A DNA stretch of 64,000 nucleotides. Origin: Bacteroidales bacterium. Its GTDB lineage: Bacteria; Bacteroidota; Bacteroidia; Bacteroidales; UBA10428. A model generated the notes under the pieces. That model searched no databases and was not told where the DNA came from. It was given only the letters and a program-made list of their open reading frames with translations. A program made the translations under genes and the position numbers. The stretch lies in contig JAFGVA010000129.1 in NCBI GenBank assembly GCA_016938235.1, positions 16,187 to 80,186 of the forward strand. The letters run 5' to 3'. This document shows, piece after piece, positions 9,170-19,665 of this stretch (positions are counted from its first letter, which is position 1; each line of letters begins with the position of its first letter).

Positions 9170-10261
9170 ATGCAGAAAATTTGCTTCTTCAATACAACCA
9201 AGGCCTGGGGGGGTGGGGAAAAATGGCATTTCGACGTTTCGGGGGCATTACAAGCTCAGGGTTTCAAGGTTTTATATGTTACATCAAAAGGGAGTGAGCA
9301 GTTAACCAGGCTGGAGAAATCCAATGTTCCCTATTTTATTTTCCGGGTGAAGAAATTCAGTTATTTGAATCCTGTTCTTATCTGGAAATTAAAACGTTTT
9401 TTCGAAAAGCAACAGATTCATACCATTATAATGAATCTATCGGTTGATTTAAAAGTAGCCGGAATAGCAGCAAAGTGGGCAGGGGTAGAGCGAATAATAT
9501 ACAGGCGTGGAAGTGCAATTCCAATAAAAAACCGCCTTTATAACAGGTTATTGTTTAAGCATATTGTGACAGATATAATAGCAAATTCGGAAGCTACAAA
9601 GCATACAATTTTAGAGAATAACAGCAATTTGTTTGATGCCAGCAAAATACAGGTTATTTACAACGGACTGGAGTTTAATAAACATCAAAACACCTCCGAA
9701 GAAACCATCTATAAACGGCAGGGAGAAGAGATAATTATTGGTCATGCCGGGCGCATGGCGTATCAAAAAGGCCATGAATTCCTGGTTGATATTGCATCGG
9801 AATTAAAAAAAACCGGGTTGAATTTCAAACTGCTCTTAGCTGGCAGTGGACCTTTAGAGAATGCAATAAGGCAAAAAGTAAAACTAAAGGGGTTGGAAGA
9901 GCAGGTAATATTTCTTGGTTTTGTTGATTCAATCAGTCAGTTTATGCTGAACCTTGATATTTTTGTGCTTACATCACGATGGGAAGGGTTTGGTTTTGTT
10001 ATTGCCGAGGCTATGGCTGCCAAAAAGCCTGTTGTTGCATTTAACATTAGTTCTAATCCGGAATTAGTTACAGATAATGAAACAGGCTACCTGGTTAAAC
10101 CGTTTCATATCGAAGAATTTGCAGGAAAGATTAATATGCTTGCTGCATCAGATACCCTAAGACAAAAATTCGGACAAAAAGCATACGAAGTTGTTCATGA
10201 GAAATTTACTTTTAGCAAAACGCTCGAAAATGTTAAGCAAATGCTAAAGCTTAAAAACTAA
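9170..10261 (+). CDS. Glycosyltransferase family 4 (group 1)
   Basis: GHAGRMAYQKGHEFLVDIA, LLLAGSGPLENAIRQ, LTSRWEGFGFVIAEAMAAKKPVVAFNISSNPELV. Confidence 0.9.
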   Translation: MQKICFFNTTKAWGGGEKWHFDVSGALQAQGFKVLYVTSKGSEQLTRLEKSNVPYFIFRVKKFSYLNPVLIWKLKRFFEKQQIHTIIMNLSVDLKVAGIAAKWAGVERIIYRRGSAIPIKNRLYNRLLFKHIVTDIIANSEATKHTILENNSNLFDASKIQVIYNGLEFNKHQNTSEETIYKRQGEEIIIGHAGRMAYQKGHEFLVDIASELKKTGLNFKLLLAGSGPLENAIRQKVKLKGLEEQVIFLGFVDSISQFMLNLDIFVLTSRWEGFGFVIAEAMAAKKPVVAFNISSNPELVTDNETGYLVKPFHIEEFAGKINMLAASDTLRQKFGQKAYEVVHEKFTFSKTLENVKQMLKLKN

Positions 10262-12273
10262 GCTTGAGATCTCTTCCGAATTAAAAGTATTAAAAGAACC
10301 AGTATTATAATTCCTGCAAAAATCAGTATAAGTTTGTTTTGTTTTTTATGTCTGATAAAATCAGCCTTTGTTTCCGATAGCTTACCATAAAGTTCTTTAA
10401 GTTCGCTTTCGAGGTTTGTAAGGTTTTTCTCTCTTTTTTCAATTTCATTACGCAGCTGTAATTCTGCAAATTGTTTACTGCTTGTTCCTGCTGAAATGGT
10501 GTCATTAATTGCTTGCAATTCCTTCAGATACTTTATAGCTTCTTTATAATTGTTGGTATTCTCGTAATAGAGGGCAATATTCTCCAGCGCGTTTTTTATA
10601 AGAACATTATGCCTGAGTTCTTTGCCTAATTTAAGTGAATTTTCGAAATAGGACAGCGCTTGTTTTTCTTGTTTTTTATCTATAAGAATCTCACCTAATT
10701 TCCTGGAACATAAGGCCTCACCAAAGCTGTTGTTGATTTCTTTATTCAGAGAATAGGCGGCACTGAAATAATCAAATGCTTTACCTGTTTGTCCTTGTTC
10801 TAAACACACATTTCCAAGATTGTTTAATTGTGAGGCTTTACGCCATTGGTCATTTAATTCTTCGCCAATATTAAGTGCTTTTTGGTAATAATCTCTTGCT
10901 TCCTTATATCTTGCTTCATTAAAATATACATTACCAATATTGTTGAGTGTTATGGCCAGATCTTTTTTATTTCCAATACTTTGTTTTAGTTCTAAACCCT
11001 TATTATAAAATGCCAGAGCCTCGTTCAAATCTTTTTTCTTAAGAAACATGTTCCCCATAAGGTCATAGGTATAAGCCAGTTTCCGGTTATCACCCATCCG
11101 GGTTTCTATATCAATGGCCTTGTTGTAGGCATCTATTGCTTTTTCATAAAGTTTGGCCTGCGAATAAATATTACCCATGTTTTTATATGATTCAGAAAAA
11201 ACCAGCGACTGGCTTATATGCGATGCCGAAGAAATGGCATCCTGGTAATATTGGTAAGCTTCATACGGTTTATTACTGCTGAGAAAAAGACTTCCCAGTT
11301 TATTGTTTAACGATGCAATACCCTCCCAAAATTCAAGGTTTTTATATATTTCAAGACTTTGGTTATAATAGACCGCAGAACTGTCGAAATTTCCAAGATT
11401 TTTGTAAGTGTTGCCGATATTCTCAAGCGATTTGGCGGTTTCTTCGGTAAAACCGTGCTGAGCTCTGAAATGATATGCCTTTAAATAGTATTCGAGTGCT
11501 TCCTGGTATTTTGAGTTTTGATAGTATGTACTACCAATCATGTTGAGTGTATAACTGATTTCAAGTTTATCGTCGTTTTGCTCGTATATTTCCAAAGCCT
11601 GGTCGAGATATTCTCTGGCTTTTTCGTAATTCGATAAATCGCGATATACCAAAGCAATATTCTTCAGTGTTGTTGCAATCTCGTTCCAGTTGCTGTATTT
11701 CTTTCGCAACTCAAGGGCTGCATTATATTGATTCAGAGCTTCCTGAAAATCAGATTTTTGCCAGGCTATGCTTCCCAAATAGTGTTCGCAATCGGCAATT
11801 CCGGAAATTTCATTGTTTAAGACATAAATATTTTTAGCTTCCAGCAGAAGTTTTTCTGCTTCATCTAATTTGCCCTGCGACTTGTATGCAAGTGCTTTCA
11901 GACTTTTTGCCTCAGCAACCTGTGTTTCTTTCTTTATTTTTTCATAAACCTGAATGGCCTGGCTAAGGCTCATAGCAGCTTCTTCGTACTTATGCAGGTG
12001 TGTAAGTGCTATTCCCTGCATTTTATATCCCAAAGCAGACAATTCGTCATGAAGATTGATGTTAGCTATCGAAATAATTTTTTTGGCCCCAAGAAGGCAA
12101 AGCTCAGGATTCTTATCAATAAGCTGATTAAATTCTTCAAAATACATAATTACCGAGTCTTTATCGTTTGCCGGTAATTCCGATAAAGCAGGAAGTTGAG
12201 TTTTACCCGCATGCGCAAGAACGCTCGAAAACAGGATGGATAGAAGTATTAAAAAATTCTTTTTTAGCAGCAT
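10258..12273 (-). CDS. Tetratricopeptide repeat protein with C-terminal transmembrane helix
   Basis: Many TPR units (e.g. TLKNIALVYRDLSNYEKAREYLDQALEIYEQ), signal peptide, C-terminal LILIFAGIIILVLLILLIRKR. Confidence 0.9.
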   Translation of the reverse strand: MLLKKNFLILLSILFSSVLAHAGKTQLPALSELPANDKDSVIMYFEEFNQLIDKNPELCLLGAKKIISIANINLHDELSALGYKMQGIALTHLHKYEEAAMSLSQAIQVYEKIKKETQVAEAKSLKALAYKSQGKLDEAEKLLLEAKNIYVLNNEISGIADCEHYLGSIAWQKSDFQEALNQYNAALELRKKYSNWNEIATTLKNIALVYRDLSNYEKAREYLDQALEIYEQNDDKLEISYTLNMIGSTYYQNSKYQEALEYYLKAYHFRAQHGFTEETAKSLENIGNTYKNLGNFDSSAVYYNQSLEIYKNLEFWEGIASLNNKLGSLFLSSNKPYEAYQYYQDAISSASHISQSLVFSESYKNMGNIYSQAKLYEKAIDAYNKAIDIETRMGDNRKLAYTYDLMGNMFLKKKDLNEALAFYNKGLELKQSIGNKKDLAITLNNIGNVYFNEARYKEARDYYQKALNIGEELNDQWRKASQLNNLGNVCLEQGQTGKAFDYFSAAYSLNKEINNSFGEALCSRKLGEILIDKKQEKQALSYFENSLKLGKELRHNVLIKNALENIALYYENTNNYKEAIKYLKELQAINDTISAGTSSKQFAELQLRNEIEKREKNLTNLESELKELYGKLSETKADFIRHKKQNKLILIFAGIIILVLLILLIRKRSQA

Positions 12274-12517
12274 GATTACCCTTCGGTTTGTTTTGTTAAA
12301 ATTTACCTTATTATACGTTTGGGTGATGTTTTTGTGTACTAAAGTTATAAACAGACAGGTACAAATTTTACCGACTGATTAACAAAATATCTGGTTTTCC
12401 ATTTAGGCTAATCTATCCAAATTCTATAAAGTGTCTTTTAAATATAGTTTTTAATTCTTTTAGGGGGAGCGAAAATTGCAGTTGTCTCAAGAATGAATTA
12501 TAAAATACCTGAAAAAG

Positions 12518-14434
12518 ATGAAAACACTATCCATTATTATAATAAGTCTGATAATAGCTGACTTAAAAGCATTGGAGCTGCCAGTTAAGGAAATAAACAC
12601 AGATGTAAACGAGGTAACTGTATTTATTCAGGGAGCCCAGGTTGTCAGAAAGAAGAATATCTCATTAGAAAAAGGAAAAACAATATTGAAATTTATTGAA
12701 CTATCTCCCTTTATCGATTCAAAAAGTGTTCAGGTCAGGGCCAATGGTGAATTAACGGTGTTATCTGTTAATCATCAGCTGAATTATGTCGATAAACTCA
12801 GGAAATCAGAAGAGCTTGAAAGACTGGAATCTGAGATTTTAGTTTTGGAAGAAAAAATGGTATTAGAGCAAACCTATCTTTCAATAATTGATGAAGAGCT
12901 TATATTTCTTAAGACAAACAAAGATATTGGAGGCAGAACCCAGGAGGTTAGTGTAGATAATTTGCGTGATGCAATGGAGTTTTACAGCAAACAGCTCACC
13001 GAACTTAAACTCAAGGAGATTGAAAGAAATAAAGTACTGAAGAAATTAAAGGAGCAGATTGCAAAAATTAATAAACAAATTAGTGCTATAACAACAGCAA
13101 AAGATTATCCAACTAGCGAGATTCTTGTCAAGCTTGATGCGCATAAAGCCGAGGAAGCATACTTTGAGCTTTCATACCTTGTAAATAATGCAGGCTGGTA
13201 TCCATCATACGACATCAGAGCAAAGAACATTAATGAACCCGTAAAGCTTGTGTATAAAGCTAATGTAAAGCAGGATACTAAAGTAGACTGGAATAATGCA
13301 AAGCTGAGATTTGCATCCTCAAACCCTAATTTGTCTGGTATAGCTCCCGAACTAAAAACTTATATACTAAATTATTATACTACGCCACCAACTTACAATA
13401 AAACGATTAATACAATAAGTGGCAGAATAACTGATCAGGATAATCAGCCGCTACCCGGGGCAAATATCCTTATTCAGGGTACCACCATTGGAACCGTTGC
13501 CGATCTTGATGGCAGATATTCACTTTCGGTTCCTGAAAATGCCTCAAATGTTCTGGTATCTTATATCGGTTACCACACGGAAGAAATTCCAATAAACAAT
13601 TCTACTATCAATGTACATCTGATTGAGGATATGATGGCCCTTGAAGAGGTTGTGGTTGTTGGTTACGGAACACAAAAAAAGGAATCACTGACAGGCACCG
13701 TGACTAATATACAGGGTAGTGCTTCCGGAATACAAATAAGAGGAACGTCAACCTTAAATAACACACCAATTTTTAATCAGCCTAAACCTAAAAATGTTCC
13801 AGTTCCAACCATAAAGATTGAAAACCAGACTGCGGTTGAGTTTGAGATTGACAGGCCCTTTACAGTAAAATCTGATAATAAAAACTATACTGTTGAAATG
13901 GTTGATTATGAACTGCCTGCATATTATCAATATTTTTCAGTTCCTAAAATCGACCAAGATGCTTTTCTTATTGCACATGTAATCGACTGGGAAAAATATA
14001 ATTTACTTGAAGGTGAGGCAAATGTTTTTTTCGAAGATACATACATCGATAAAACCTTATTGGATGTACGTTATGCTTCTGATACTCTTGATATATCGCT
14101 TGGAAGAGATAAACAGGTGAGTGTAGATAGGCAGAAGATTAAAGAATTTACAACCAAGAAATTGATAGGCTCAAAAAAAGAAGACGTAAGGGCATGGCAA
14201 ACAATTGTGAAAAACAATAAGAACCAGCCTATTAATATGGTAGTTCTGGATCAGGTGCCGGTATCAACTTTAGAGGAAATTGAAGTTGAAGTATTGAATA
14301 AAACCGGAGCAAAGTTACAAGATGAAACAGGTTTTATTAAGTGGGAATTTGAACTCGAACCAGGAAAGAAGAAAGAATTTGAACTTAAATATGCTGTAAA
14401 ATATCCAAAATACAGAACACTGGTTATTGAATAG
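12518..14434 (+). CDS. DUF4139/mucoidy inhibitor MuiA family-like protein with inserted carboxypeptidase-D-like/SusC-like segment
   Basis: N-terminal VTVFIQGAQVVRKKNISLEKGKTILKFIELSP (DUF4140-like), coiled coil, YPSYDIRAKN...VYKANVKQDTKVDWNNAKLRFASSNP; internal SGRITDQDNQPLPGANILIQGTTIGTVADLDGRYSLSVPENASNVLVSYIGYHTEEIPI...EEVVVVGYGTQKKESLTGTV. Confidence 0.85.
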   Translation: MKTLSIIIISLIIADLKALELPVKEINTDVNEVTVFIQGAQVVRKKNISLEKGKTILKFIELSPFIDSKSVQVRANGELTVLSVNHQLNYVDKLRKSEELERLESEILVLEEKMVLEQTYLSIIDEELIFLKTNKDIGGRTQEVSVDNLRDAMEFYSKQLTELKLKEIERNKVLKKLKEQIAKINKQISAITTAKDYPTSEILVKLDAHKAEEAYFELSYLVNNAGWYPSYDIRAKNINEPVKLVYKANVKQDTKVDWNNAKLRFASSNPNLSGIAPELKTYILNYYTTPPTYNKTINTISGRITDQDNQPLPGANILIQGTTIGTVADLDGRYSLSVPENASNVLVSYIGYHTEEIPINNSTINVHLIEDMMALEEVVVVGYGTQKKESLTGTVTNIQGSASGIQIRGTSTLNNTPIFNQPKPKNVPVPTIKIENQTAVEFEIDRPFTVKSDNKNYTVEMVDYELPAYYQYFSVPKIDQDAFLIAHVIDWEKYNLLEGEANVFFEDTYIDKTLLDVRYASDTLDISLGRDKQVSVDRQKIKEFTTKKLIGSKKEDVRAWQTIVKNNKNQPINMVVLDQVPVSTLEEIEVEVLNKTGAKLQDETGFIKWEFELEPGKKKEFELKYAVKYPKYRTLVIE

Positions 14435-14481
14435 GTTTGTTTGATGGTAGGTATGGTGGTTTATTGTTAGTTTTAGGTATG

Positions 14482-14526
14482 AGTGACTGATTATCCTTGG
14501 AAAAAGAGAATCAGTCACTTTTTTAT
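14482..14526 (+). terminator. Rho-independent terminator
   Basis: 11-bp perfect stem AGTGACTGATT (14482-14492) / AATCAGTCACT (14509-14519) followed by TTTTTTAT. Confidence 0.88.
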
Positions 14527-14613
14527 TTATATTATGATTAAAACTGTATTGATTCCTAGTATTTTATATAAATTTTATAAAAAAAAGAGTATTTTTAAGT
14601 CTCAATCCTGACC

Positions 14614-16704
14614 ATGAAAGTGTATAGACCTATATTTCTATCCTGTTTATTTCTATTGGTAGCAGGGGAACTCCTTCTGGCACAGGAAAACGCTTGTCAG
14701 AATCTGAATTTTGAAATGGGAGATTTCACTAATTGGGAAGCGTATGGTTGGCAAGTTAGTGAATGGAGACCTGAAATAAATACAGAACCAGCCGAAGGAT
14801 TTCTGGATAGAAGGCATACTATTATATCAGATACAAATGCCTATGATCCTAAAACAGGTTATGCCCTAAAAATGGTTCCATCTGGTTTCAAGTATTGTGC
14901 AAGGCTCGGAGATATGAAAAGGGATGGAGACTCCAGTCCAAGGTGCTGGCATCAAAGCTTACGTTACCATATTGATGTTGATGAATTCAATGCCTTACTT
15001 ATATTAAAGTTTGCACTGGTTTTACAATACGATTATGATCATACACCGGAACAGGAACCTCGGTTTTCGCTTACACTTTTTGAAGAAAACGGTGATACAC
15101 TGGATGATTGTGCAAATTATGACGTGTTTGCTACTAACGAATATGTAAAAGGGTTTCAGACTTATGTTGTAGGCGATGATGAAGAAGTTAGGTGGCGAGA
15201 CTGGACCACAGTTGGAGTTGATTTAACCCAATACATTGGGAAGTCTGTTTCTGTTGAATTTATGGCAAGAGATTGTACATGGGGGCTTGATTATGGTTAT
15301 GCTTACTTTGTCGCATATTGCCGCCCATTAAACATTGCCCTTACCTATTGTGCCGATGACACAATTCCTGTTTTAGGCGCACCCGAAGGTTTTGAAAGAT
15401 ATAAATGGACAGATACTTACGGAACTATTATTGATACTGTACAGACCTTATTTCTTAAAAACCCTGTTGAAGGAGCTACATATACCTGCGAAATGACATC
15501 TGCAACCGGATGTGATGTTTCTGTATATTCAGTATTGCATAAATACAATCCTGTTGCAGACTTTAGTCATTATATGCTCGACTGCTTTTCTAATATTGTT
15601 CAGCTAACAAACCTTTCTACGACCAATCAGGGTTCAACTCTTTATTACTGGGATTTTGGTGATGGTAACATATCCACCGAGAATAGCCCCTCATACAAGT
15701 TTGAAACCTCAGGTATGCATGAAGTTACCTTGACGTTTTATAACCCGCCATCGACCTGTGTTGATATTCTGACAAAAGATGTAGAATCGTTTTCGCCTCC
15801 GCTGGTTTATATTGGGGGTGATTCAACCTATTGTCCGGGTGAAACAACAGAAATATATGGTATTGGGGCTTATAGATATGAATGGATGAATGGTGCCGTA
15901 GGAGATACTCATGAAATAGGTGCCCCGGGAGGTGAGTTTTGGATGGTTGGACATTCAAGTACGGGTTGTCATGATACAAACCGGATAACGGTTATTGAAG
16001 AGCCTTACTGGGAATTCAGCTATGGTGGTGACACCATTTTATGCGATATCGATACCGTATCCATTTTTGCTGAAGGAGCTTTTGAATATCTTTGGAACAC
16101 CGGTGATACAACTAATGAAATTATAGTTTCTGATTCGGGAAGTTACAAGGTAATTGGGACTAACATTAACGGTTGTGAAAAAGAAGGTGATTTCCACATA
16201 ATTAGAAGACCTCTTCCTTATGTTGGTTTTGAATTGTCGAGTTATGCCTTGAACAGGAAAGAAAGTGAGCTGTCTGGAACAATACTCAATGAACCGGGTA
16301 CTCAATACAACTGGGATCTGGGAGACGGTAATACAGCCACCGGTTCAGAATTTAATCACAGCTATGAAATATCAAGTTTACTACTCTCATACGATATTAG
16401 TTTGAGTGCGATTGATATGTATGGCTGTGAAAACGACTCTACAGATTTGATTGATATAATACCTTTCGTACCCAATGTATTTTCGCCCAATGGAGATGGC
16501 GTTAATGACCTTTTTATGCCAGGCATTGAAATTGAAATTATAGATCGAAATGGGATAAGTATATACCAAGGTAATGAAGGCTGGGATGGTAAATACAAGG
16601 GTGAGCCGGTCAGCCAGGATACCTACTTTTATTTCTTGACCTATTTTTCGGAAAGGGCACAGCATAATAATCATAAAAAAGGTTATCTTACACTTGTCAG
16701 ATGA
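14614..16704 (+). CDS. PKD-domain secreted protein with gliding-motility/T9SS type B C-terminal domain
   Basis: Signal peptide; PKD motifs YYWDFGDGNISTENSPSYKFETSGMHEVTLTF and YNWDLGDGNTATGSEFNHSY; C-terminus VPNVFSPNGDGVNDLFMPGIE...GKYKGEPVSQDTYFYFLTY. Confidence 0.92.
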   Translation: MKVYRPIFLSCLFLLVAGELLLAQENACQNLNFEMGDFTNWEAYGWQVSEWRPEINTEPAEGFLDRRHTIISDTNAYDPKTGYALKMVPSGFKYCARLGDMKRDGDSSPRCWHQSLRYHIDVDEFNALLILKFALVLQYDYDHTPEQEPRFSLTLFEENGDTLDDCANYDVFATNEYVKGFQTYVVGDDEEVRWRDWTTVGVDLTQYIGKSVSVEFMARDCTWGLDYGYAYFVAYCRPLNIALTYCADDTIPVLGAPEGFERYKWTDTYGTIIDTVQTLFLKNPVEGATYTCEMTSATGCDVSVYSVLHKYNPVADFSHYMLDCFSNIVQLTNLSTTNQGSTLYYWDFGDGNISTENSPSYKFETSGMHEVTLTFYNPPSTCVDILTKDVESFSPPLVYIGGDSTYCPGETTEIYGIGAYRYEWMNGAVGDTHEIGAPGGEFWMVGHSSTGCHDTNRITVIEEPYWEFSYGGDTILCDIDTVSIFAEGAFEYLWNTGDTTNEIIVSDSGSYKVIGTNINGCEKEGDFHIIRRPLPYVGFELSSYALNRKESELSGTILNEPGTQYNWDLGDGNTATGSEFNHSYEISSLLLSYDISLSAIDMYGCENDSTDLIDIIPFVPNVFSPNGDGVNDLFMPGIEIEIIDRNGISIYQGNEGWDGKYKGEPVSQDTYFYFLTYFSERAQHNNHKKGYLTLVR

Positions 16705-17663
16705 GTATGAAAGCTATTTGTTTTGCCATATTATCTTTTATTCTTCTTTTTCCCCCGAAGATTAGCACGGCACAAGCCGATATTAACATGTCAACTCATT
16801 GGTACAGCAGGGGAGGTTATAACCCGGCTTTTATTGCAAGAACCGAGTACCTTTATCTTTTTTCTAATTACAGGCAGCAATGGGTTGGAATTGAGGGAGC
16901 TCCTCAGGTGCTTAATATCCAGGCTTCGGAATATGTAAGTAAATTGAATTCAGCATTCGGGGTATCTTTGGTAAGCGATAATATTGGCGCCTCTCGTTTT
17001 TTAAATCCTTTGCTGAATTATGCCTATCGTATCGAGGGAGAAAAAAACTGGACCTTATCTTTAGGTATGGCAGGTGGTTTCTTTAACCGGAAGATAGATC
17101 CAAGCCAGTTTGAGGCGGATGTTATTAACGATCCGTCGATAAATTATGTGAGCGAAGAAATTTTAAAACCAGATGCCAATGTGGGTCTTGAGTTTCAAAA
17201 TAACTGGTTTATCATAGGAGCTTCTACAACACATATTTTCTCTTTGTTTGACGCAGATGATTATTTTTTAAATTCCAACCACCGCTACGGTTATGTGGTT
17301 TATAAAAACAATGAGCTGGAGACTTTCTTTTATAAATTAAGTGTCTTAGTGGTGAACCGCGATAACCTTACTTTTTACGAAGGGAATGCCTTCATTCGGA
17401 TGAAACATTCAACAGGCCTTATGAAGGGGCCCAGAGAAGTGTTTGATTTTGGTGTGTCATACCGTTCGTCCCGACAAATGAGTTTTATGATGGGCATTTT
17501 GCTGAAACCTAATATTCGGGTTGGGTACGCTTACGATCATAGTTTTATCAGGAGCTATTATGTGAATACTACTCATGAAATAATGTTTGAATATCGAATA
17601 CCTAACCGCTTTGCTTCTACAAAAATAAAGTGTGGTTCAGGTAAAAAGTATAAAAACCAATAA
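16701..17663 (+). CDS. PorP/SprF family type IX secretion system membrane protein
   Basis: QADINMSTHWYSRGGYNPAFIARTEYLYLFSNYRQQWVGIEGAPQ...; overlaps the T9SS type B cargo gene stop. Confidence 0.9.
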   Translation: MSMKAICFAILSFILLFPPKISTAQADINMSTHWYSRGGYNPAFIARTEYLYLFSNYRQQWVGIEGAPQVLNIQASEYVSKLNSAFGVSLVSDNIGASRFLNPLLNYAYRIEGEKNWTLSLGMAGGFFNRKIDPSQFEADVINDPSINYVSEEILKPDANVGLEFQNNWFIIGASTTHIFSLFDADDYFLNSNHRYGYVVYKNNELETFFYKLSVLVVNRDNLTFYEGNAFIRMKHSTGLMKGPREVFDFGVSYRSSRQMSFMMGILLKPNIRVGYAYDHSFIRSYYVNTTHEIMFEYRIPNRFASTKIKCGSGKKYKNQ

Positions 17664-17686
17664 ATTCTAACCAACACCAGATTAAA

Positions 17687-18211
17687 ATGAAAAATTATTT
17701 TCGTCATAGACAAATCTTGGATGACTTCCTAGTAATTTTAATTTTATTAGCACTAATAGCTTGTACAAATAAGCAAGTAGAGACAAGTAGTGATAAAAGC
17801 CAATCTGGGCAGGTGCTAATGAATTCACTTCAAGGCGAAGGGCTTGATGCTCTTGAGTTAATGATTATTTTTAATGCAAGAAGTTCTTCTTTTTCCTGGA
17901 ACCGACAAATTGAATTATCATCATCGTTAACTGAAAGACTTTCAAAATATTTCACTGATGAACTTCGATATCGAATTTCGATGGAAGGTGTAGATGAACC
18001 TCTATTAGCAAATGGTGCCAAAACAATCGTGCCTGAAGGTTCAATCTGTCGTATGGATTTTTTTGGACTGTTAAACTCAACAGTTGAGGTTCTGAAAGGT
18101 GAAGTTGGTGTTTTAGACGGCGAAATTTTTGTTAAAGATGGCACAATCGCTATGATTGATAGTGTAAAATACCAATATGCAAATAATCTTTGGCTCCTTG
18201 CTGAGAATTGA
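17687..18211 (+). CDS. Hypothetical lipoprotein
   Basis: Lipobox-like LILLALIAC; no recognised domain. Confidence 0.6.
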   Translation: MKNYFRHRQILDDFLVILILLALIACTNKQVETSSDKSQSGQVLMNSLQGEGLDALELMIIFNARSSSFSWNRQIELSSSLTERLSKYFTDELRYRISMEGVDEPLLANGAKTIVPEGSICRMDFFGLLNSTVEVLKGEVGVLDGEIFVKDGTIAMIDSVKYQYANNLWLLAEN

Positions 18212-18362
18212 TAAACCCAAGGTGGAATTATTTTAAACTATCAAATAAAATATTTTCTCAGCTTTTAATTAACAGACAATTCCATTAACATTGAAAATTG
18301 ACGGGTAGAAGAAAATTGAACTTTTATCAAATAAGCCAGACTACTTATTTTGACATATAATA

Positions 18363-18734
18363 ATGAAAACTAATAGGACTCAAACTGTTGATGAATATAT
18401 AGCTGTTTTTCCTGAAGATATACGTGAAATTTTAACAAAAATCAGATTAACAATTCTTAATGCTGCTCCTGAAGCTGAAGAAAAAATATCTTATCAGATG
18501 CCGGCCTTTAAATTTCATGAAATGCTGGTTTATTTTGCAGCCTTTAATAAGCATATTGGTTTTTATCCAACTCCTTCCGGAATTATAGCGTTCAAAGACG
18601 AATTAGCCAAATACCCCGGGGGAAAGGGGAGTGTGCAGTTTACCTTCGACAAACCAATACCATATAATCTTATTGCAGATATCGTGAAGTTCAGACTAGC
18701 CGAGGTAAAAGATAAAATTAGGTTGAAAAAATAA
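18363..18734 (+). CDS. DUF1801 (YdhG-like) family protein
   Basis: TVDEYIAVFPEDIREILTKIRLTILNAAPEAEEKISYQMPAFKF...HIGFYPTPSGI. Confidence 0.88.
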   Translation: MKTNRTQTVDEYIAVFPEDIREILTKIRLTILNAAPEAEEKISYQMPAFKFHEMLVYFAAFNKHIGFYPTPSGIIAFKDELAKYPGGKGSVQFTFDKPIPYNLIADIVKFRLAEVKDKIRLKK

Positions 18735-18738
18735 TAGA

Positions 18739-19665
18739 ATGAAAATCTCAATTATAGGAACCGGAGGAGTAGGAGGCTATTTTGGCGGCAAAATGGCCAG
18801 GGCCGGATTTGAAGTCTCTTTTTTAGCCCGTGGCAAGCACCTGGAGGCAATTAATCAAAACGGATTAATAGTTAAAAGTATTCTTGGCGATTTTACCGTA
18901 GAAAATGTGCATGCTTCAGATACCATTGCAAACCTGGGGGAATCCGATATTATTATTGTGGCTGTTAAAGCCTGGCAGGTAAAAGAGGTTGCGGGTGGTA
19001 TTAATTCAATACTTAAACCCGATACAGTAATTATACCTCTTCAGAATGGAGTATTGGCTGCTGATGAATTAAGTAACTGGATCGACAAGAAACATATACT
19101 GGGTGGTCTCTGTCGGATTTTAAGTATGATTGAAGCTCCCGGTGTAATTAAGCATTTTGGTATTGAGCCTGTCGTTCTTTTCGGAGAATTTGATAAACAT
19201 CAGTCCGAGCGAACTCTTAGGGTAAAAAAGGTTTTTGATAAATCAGGCATATCATCAAAAATTGCCAATGATATCGAAGCTGAAATCTGGAAAAAGTTTA
19301 TCAATATTTGTGTTAGTGGTTTGCTCGCAATTACACGAACAAGTTATGGCGAACTCAGGGAAATTAAAGAAACAAGGCAGATGATGATCGATTTATTTAA
19401 AGAGATATATCTTCTTTCTCAGAAAAAAGGTATTCAAATTAAACCTGATTTTGTAGAAAAAACAGTAGCATTTGTTGACACATTTCCTTATAACTCCACA
19501 TCATCATTAACGAGAGATGTTTGGGAGGGTAAGCCCTCTGAAATTGAATATCAGAATGGGACTGTTGTGAAAATGGCAAAAGAGTATGGACTGGAAGTTC
19601 CCGTGAACACCTTTGTATATCATTCAATTTTGCCGGCTGAGTTGAAAGCACGAGAGAGGAAATAG
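18739..19665 (+). CDS. panE: 2-dehydropantoate 2-reductase
   Basis: MKISIIGTGGVGGYFGGKMARAGFEVSFLARGKHLEAINQNGL; KAWQ; PLQNGV; ...SSLTRDVWEGKPSEIEYQNG. Confidence 0.9.
   Translation: MKISIIGTGGVGGYFGGKMARAGFEVSFLARGKHLEAINQNGLIVKSILGDFTVENVHASDTIANLGESDIIIVAVKAWQVKEVAGGINSILKPDTVIIPLQNGVLAADELSNWIDKKHILGGLCRILSMIEAPGVIKHFGIEPVVLFGEFDKHQSERTLRVKKVFDKSGISSKIANDIEAEIWKKFINICVSGLLAITRTSYGELREIKETRQMMIDLFKEIYLLSQKKGIQIKPDFVEKTVAFVDTFPYNSTSSLTRDVWEGKPSEIEYQNGTVVKMAKEYGLEVPVNTFVYHSILPAELKARERK

Noticed and set aside
9123-9305. 60-aa plus ORF overlapping the glycosyltransferase start
   Set aside because: Out of frame with the clear glycosyltransferase and begins within the terminator region.
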